Below, piece after piece: positions 24,114 through 27,364 of a stretch of DNA of 27,364 nucleotides; the stretch's first letter is position 1; the number at the start of each line of letters is the position of its first letter. The notes under the pieces are model-generated. The model was not told the origin of the DNA, did not search any database, and was given only the letters and a program-made list of their open reading frames with translations. Location: assembly GCA_021775715.1 (NCBI GenBank), contig JAJFHI010000017.1, positions 1 to 27,364 on the forward strand. Reading direction: 5' to 3'. This DNA comes from Hyphomicrobiaceae bacterium. GTDB lineage: Bacteria > Pseudomonadota > Alphaproteobacteria > Rhizobiales > Hyphomicrobiaceae. The translations under genes were made by a program, and so were the position numbers.

Positions 24114-24130
24114 TTTTGAACTGTTCTAAA
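24114..24130. promoter_or_regulatory. Irr box (iron control element) upstream of the suf operon
   Basis: TTTTGAACTGTTCTAAA matches the rhizobial Irr consensus TTTAGAA-N3-TTCTAAA at 13 of 14 defined positions. It lies 22 bases upstream of the proposed -35 of iscR. Irr is the Fur-family, haem-responsive regulator of Hyphomicrobiales and Rhodobacterales, and suf operons are known targets. The consensus is quoted from memory; no irr gene is in the window. Confidence 0.7.
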
Positions 24131-24291
24131 CTAAGTTTCGGATATGTAAATCCCGATCTGAAAGATCAAGTATGAGCAGAGCGCCTGGAGGCACTTTTTT
24201 TGGTCCTTTAGCAGGTGCCGGGGTCATCAAATTCCGGAAATCGACCCAGTATGCACCTGTGTTTATAGGTATATAGCGCCCAAAATTGTGA

Positions 24292-24309
24292 ACCTGGAGG
24301 CCTCCAGGT
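24292..24309. promoter_or_regulatory. Perfect 18-base palindrome upstream of the alpha/beta hydrolase
   Basis: ACCTGGAGGCCTCCAGGT, nine plus nine bases with no spacer, 33 bases before the hydrolase ATG. It lies at or after the probable transcription start and may be an operator or a leader hairpin. Half of it (CCTGGAGGC) recurs at 24184-24192. Confidence 0.45.
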
Positions 24310-24342
24310 CCGCCTCAAACGAGAGAAAGTACACCGACCTCA

Positions 24343-25029
24343 ATGCCTGAGCTGATCATTAATGGTCCCGTTGGCCGCATCGAAGCCCGTTATCACCACG
24401 CTGAAGCCACAGACAGCCCAATTGCCCTGATCCTTCATCCCCACCCACAATTCGGGGGCACGATGAACAACCAGGTCGTGTACAGCCTTTACCACACCTT
24501 CGTTGCGCGCGGATTTTCCGTCCTGCGCTTCAATTTCCGTGGTGTTGGACGGTCGCAGGGTTATTGGGACGGTGGGCCAGGCGAACTCGCCGATGCCGCG
24601 TCGGCCCTTGATTGGCTGCAGTCCGTGAAGCCAGATTCGCAGCGTTGCTGGATTGCCGGCGTGTCGTTCGGCACCTGGATAGCAATGCAGTTGCTTATGC
24701 GCAGGCCAGAAGTCGACGGCTTTCTCTGCATCGCGCCGCCGTCAAACCTTTACGACTTTTCCTTCCTCGCACCATGCCCGTCATCCGGCTTGATGCTGAA
24801 TGGCGATAGAGATCGCGTCGTTCCATCAAGCTCCGTTGCGGAGCTGACCGCGAAACTGAAAACACAAAAAGGCATCAAGATCGACCACGAGATCGTGCCA
24901 GGTGCCAACCACTTCTTCGAAGACAAGGTCGACGAAATGGAAAAGATCGTCGGTAGTTACCTTGACATGCGTATGTCGCAGGCTGCTGAAGAAGGCGACA
25001 AGAAAAAAGAAATCAAAGGTCGTCGCTGA
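24343..25029 (+). CDS. Alpha/beta hydrolase (COG2945-like)
   Basis: This is a soluble 228-residue serine hydrolase-fold protein. The oxyanion/HPHPQFGGTMNN block (32-43) and FNFRGVGRSQG (63-73) are typical of the COG2945 group. The catalytic triad candidates are Ser108 in GVSFG, Asp155 or Asp157 in NGDRDRVVP, and His190 in GANHFF. The last ~20 residues are a Lys/Glu-rich tail. Substrate is unknown; members are annotated as dienelactone-hydrolase-like or plain hydrolases. It is divergent from the iscR-suf operon and shares its control region. The ribosome site before ATG 24343 is weak (GAGAGAAAG, 14 bases away). Confidence 0.88.
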   Translation: MPELIINGPVGRIEARYHHAEATDSPIALILHPHPQFGGTMNNQVVYSLYHTFVARGFSVLRFNFRGVGRSQGYWDGGPGELADAASALDWLQSVKPDSQRCWIAGVSFGTWIAMQLLMRRPEVDGFLCIAPPSNLYDFSFLAPCPSSGLMLNGDRDRVVPSSSVAELTAKLKTQKGIKIDHEIVPGANHFFEDKVDEMEKIVGSYLDMRMSQAAEEGDKKKEIKGRR

Positions 25030-25334
25030 AGACGTCACACGGGTGCCTGTAAGCCGCGGGCACCCACTCCCCCATCGCCGGTTCCCAGAATGGCAATACA
25101 TTCAAAAGTTGCATCCACTTGCCGGTGGACGCACCATCCGGGACTGTTAACTCGCGCGGCCCAAAGATATAAAAAATTGCACTTTTTCGCTAACGCTCGT
25201 TAGCAAAACATGGCTGTAAAGCCAAATTTTCCTGCCCGCAGCGGACAATATTAAAACGTACCCAAATAAACTGCCCAATCGTCGGTTTTCTTTCTTTGCG
25301 AGATGGCCCGCCCATCGTCGCGTTGGATTTGTGT
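25030..25334. other. Intergenic spacer with three hairpins
   Basis: No gene is seen. Hairpin 1, GGGTGCC ... GGCACCC (25041-25065), starts 12 bases after the hydrolase stop and may act as its terminator, although it lacks a T run. Hairpin 2 has TCCAC-TTGCCG-GTGGA within 25110-25131. Hairpin 3, GCTAACG-CT-CGTTAGC (25189-25204), is flanked by T and A runs. A degenerate relative of hairpin 3 (ACGCTCG...TAGCAA) occurs near 10365. The promoter of the M28 gene should lie in 25205-25320. Confidence 0.5.
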
Positions 25335-26252
25335 ATGTGGATGTACTTGCTGTTAACTTTGGCCTTAATTGCTGCCTTCGGTGCGCTGGTTCTGAACTAT
25401 TTTATTGTGCTGCCACGGCTGCCGTTTCATGGTCGTCTTCCGGAATTGTCGGCAACAGAGCGCGTCCGTGTGTCGGCGCTGCATAGCCACGTCTCGGCCA
25501 TAGCTAGCCGACCCCACAATATGGACTTTCCTGAAGCCCTCGAAATCGCAGCTAGTTACATCACAGGGCAATTGTATTCGTTTGGCCTCACTCCAAAAGA
25601 GCAGGTCTTCCGCGTCGACGGCATACCCGTTCGCAATATTGAGGTTGTGTTCGACCCCGTCACACCAACCAAGGCAACGCAGACGTACGTCATCGGTGCG
25701 CACTACGACTCGGCCGAAGACAGCCCTGGCGCGAACGACAACGGATCCGCCGTTGCAGCATTGCTGGAAATTGCTCGCAATCTTCACGGTCAGACGCCGG
25801 CCCAAGACAGCTTGCGTCTCGTGTTTTTCGTCAACGAAGAGCAGCCCTACGGCAAGACGCCCGACATGGGCAGCTGGCAACATGCCAAGCGCCTTAAGGA
25901 CCAGGGCGAACGTGTTGCGGGAATGATTGCGCTTGAAACACTCGGGTACTTTTCAGACAAGCCAGGTTCACAAAGGCTCCCGCCACCGTTTGACCGGATC
26001 TATCCAGATATTGGAAACTTCGTTGCGTTCATCGGCACTCCGTCGGCGCGCCAGCACCTTCGCGCTAGCCTCAAACGTTTCCGCCGGCATACGCACTTTC
26101 CTTCGATTGGAGCTGTCGCACCTGGCTTTGTTGAAGGCGTCGATCTGTCTGACCACTGGTCCTATTCCGAGTTTGGCTTTCCGGCCTTCATGATCACCGA
26201 CACCGCCCCGTTTCGAAATCCCATGTATCACTCACCTTTTGATCTGCCCTAA
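25335..26252 (+). pseudogene. Membrane-anchored M28 family zinc metallopeptidase, truncated by an in-frame stop
   Basis: The gene reads 305 residues from ATG 25335 (GGA nine bases upstream; a TTG at 25296 is less likely). An uncleaved N-terminal membrane anchor (about 3-24) precedes an M28 aminopeptidase-like domain that would face the periplasm. The zinc ligands are visible: His123 (GAHYDS), Asp135 (NDNGS), Glu169 with the general base Glu168 (NEEQ), Glu201 (LETLGYF) and His299 (YHSPFD). A TAA at 26250-26252 then ends translation. The same frame continues for 29 codons (Thr-Val-Asp-Tyr-Glu-Ser-Leu-Ser-Arg-Ile ...) to TAA 26340-26342, just the closing helix expected for the family. One base change (for instance GAA to TAA) or a sequencing error explains it. 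The truncated protein keeps every metal ligand and might still fold, so 'pseudogene' is provisional. Confidence 0.75.
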
Positions 26253-26348
26253 ACGGTCGACTATGAGAGCTTGTCGCGCATTACATCTGGTCTTATTGCG
26301 CTGACAAAAGACATGGCGAAACTGCAGCCAAAGTCCGCATAACGAACC

Positions 26349-27364
26349 TCAGAATTTCTCCGTAAGCCGTCCACCGAGCATCGGCTTTGCAACCCCCGTC
26401 GTGCCCGGGTAAGTCAGCGCCAGACCCTTCACAACACGTGCTGCAAGATATGCCCACGCCTCGGCCTCCAACGTATCGCCTCGCCAATCAACAGCCTCAG
26501 CAGGCACCACGGCATTTTCGACACGCTCTGCCAACATCTGCATGAGTGTCAGATTTTTCCGTCCACCACCGGCAATCACCCAGAGGGTTGGTTCCTGCGG
26601 TAGATGTCGCACGGCGCGCGCGATCGTTTCTGCCGTAAATGCCGTGAGCGTTGCAGCAGCATCGCGATCCGGAAGTGCATCAACAGCGGTCGCCGCAAAT
26701 CCGTTGCGATCAGCTGATTTTGGTGGCAGCTCATAAAAGAAAGCATCCGTCAGCAAGACTTCGAGAGCATCTTCATTGATCGAGCCTCCGGCTGCAAATT
26801 CACCAGCTGCATCGTAATCGTGGTTTGTCTTGGCTCGCATAAAATCGTCCAGCAGGGCGTTGCCAGGGCCAGTGTCGAATGCGAACAACTCACCGCGCGC
26901 ACCGATCCACGTGATGTTTGCCACGCCACCAATATTGACGATCGCAAGAGGCCTTTGTGGGAGGTCTGCTGCCAATGCCCGGTGGTACACCGGCACTAAC
27001 GGAGCGCCCTGGCCACCGGCTGCAACATCGTCGGCCCTAATGTCGAAGGCGACGGGAATGCCAATCGCTTTTGACAAGATGTCACCGTCACCAATCTGGA
27101 CGGTCATGCCGCGCAAATTGGTTTTTGGTGGTGTGTGCCAAACGGTGTGGCCGTGAAAACCCACGACGTCAATATCACCAGTGGTCAATCCATTGTCCGA
27201 CAGAAATGTCGTCACGGCGGCCACATGCAGGTCGGTCAACTCCCGCTCAACATCCCTGAGGCAGCCTGGCCGGGCGGTCCTGTCGCTCAGCCCAACGCCA
27301 TCCGCCATAGCCTGACGAAGCCGATCACGAAAAACCGCTGTATAGGGAATGGCAGCCGTTGGAC
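26349..27364 (-). CDS. anmK: Anhydro-N-acetylmuramic acid kinase, 5' end missing
   Basis: This enzyme opens and phosphorylates 1,6-anhydro-MurNAc to MurNAc-6-phosphate during peptidoglycan recycling in the cytoplasm. The frame stays open to the right edge (about 338 residues visible), so the ATG at 27308 is internal. The N-terminal GTSxDG phosphate-binding motif lies outside the window. Visible family motifs are GFHGHTVWH, VQIGDGDILSKAIGIPVAFDIR, GGQGAPLVPVYH, VNIGGVANIT, DTGPGNALLDDF and AGGGRKNLTLM. It is convergent with the M28 gene; six bases separate its stop from the M28 gene's natural (downstream) stop. Confidence 0.94.
   Translation of the reverse strand, partial: PTAAIPYTAVFRDRLRQAMADGVGLSDRTARPGCLRDVERELTDLHVAAVTTFLSDNGLTTGDIDVVGFHGHTVWHTPPKTNLRGMTVQIGDGDILSKAIGIPVAFDIRADDVAAGGQGAPLVPVYHRALAADLPQRPLAIVNIGGVANITWIGARGELFAFDTGPGNALLDDFMRAKTNHDYDAAGEFAAGGSINEDALEVLLTDAFFYELPPKSADRNGFAATAVDALPDRDAAATLTAFTAETIARAVRHLPQEPTLWVIAGGGRKNLTLMQMLAERVENAVVPAEAVDWRGDTLEAEAWAYLAARVVKGLALTYPGTTGVAKPMLGGRLTEKF

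Larger units (their letters stand above)
23976..24342. other. Divergent control region of the suf operon and the alpha/beta hydrolase
   Basis: The 367 bases contain no credible gene. The left third holds the suf promoter, an inverted repeat and an Irr-type box, listed separately. The right half (24180-24310) holds CCTGGAGGC twice, at 24184-24192 and within a perfect palindrome at 24292-24309, plus GGCAC/GTGCC arms around a T-rich stretch (about 24190-24219). A TATA-rich stretch at 24262-24276 could be the -10 region of the hydrolase. Confidence 0.6.

Noticed and set aside
27306..27308. ATG at 27308 as start of anmK
   Set aside because: The frame continues upstream to the window edge with family-like sequence, and the essential N-terminal GTSxDG motif would be missing.

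Overview
The window looks like chromosomal core sequence of an alphaproteobacterium, most likely of the Hyphomicrobiales (Rhizobiales) type. This rests on four things: moderately GC-rich coding DNA; a suf operon in the order iscR-sufS2-sufB-...-sufC-sufD-sufS-sufT-sufA; a near-consensus Irr box in front of that operon; and a membrane J-protein of the alphaproteobacterial TimB/Pam18 kind. I see no phage, transposase, plasmid, CRISPR, rRNA or tRNA genes.

Layout. At 1-1363 (+) lies the 3' part of a serine-type D-Ala-D-Ala carboxypeptidase with a SPOR tail. It meets, stop codon on stop codon, a minus-strand pair (1360-2966) made of a von Willebrand A protein and a membrane J-domain protein. A large proline-catabolic putA (3068-6334, minus) is followed by divergent panC (6600-7463, +) and parE (7665-9749, +). 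A VOC/glyoxalase-like gene (9767-10174, minus) and a fatty acid desaturase (10538-11947, minus) are separated by a spacer with two REP-like palindromes. A long AT-rich spacer then leads to an RhlE-type DEAD-box helicase (12488-14302, +), which ends in a terminator shared with the convergent operon.

The dominant feature is one minus-strand transcription unit from about 24056 down to 14339: iscR, sufS2, sufB, two uncharacterised small genes, sufC, sufD, sufS, sufT, sufA, then a DUF924 gene and a TfoX-N gene. Together it encodes the SUF iron-sulfur machinery: two cysteine desulfurases, the SufBCD scaffold, the A-type carrier SufA, SufT, and an Fe-S-sensing Rrf2 regulator. Upstream are a plausible -35/-10 pair, an inverted repeat over the -35, and an Irr-type box. 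This suggests joint control by Fe-S status (IscR) and by haem/iron (Irr). The two uncharacterised genes between sufB and sufC are the most interesting candidates for new SUF accessory factors.

Right of the suf promoter are a divergent alpha/beta hydrolase (24343-25029, +), a membrane-anchored M28 metallopeptidase whose frame is broken by a TAA 29 codons before its expected end (25335-26252, natural end 26342), and the 3' part of anmK for anhydro-MurNAc recycling (26349 to window end, minus). Both edge genes are cut by the window.
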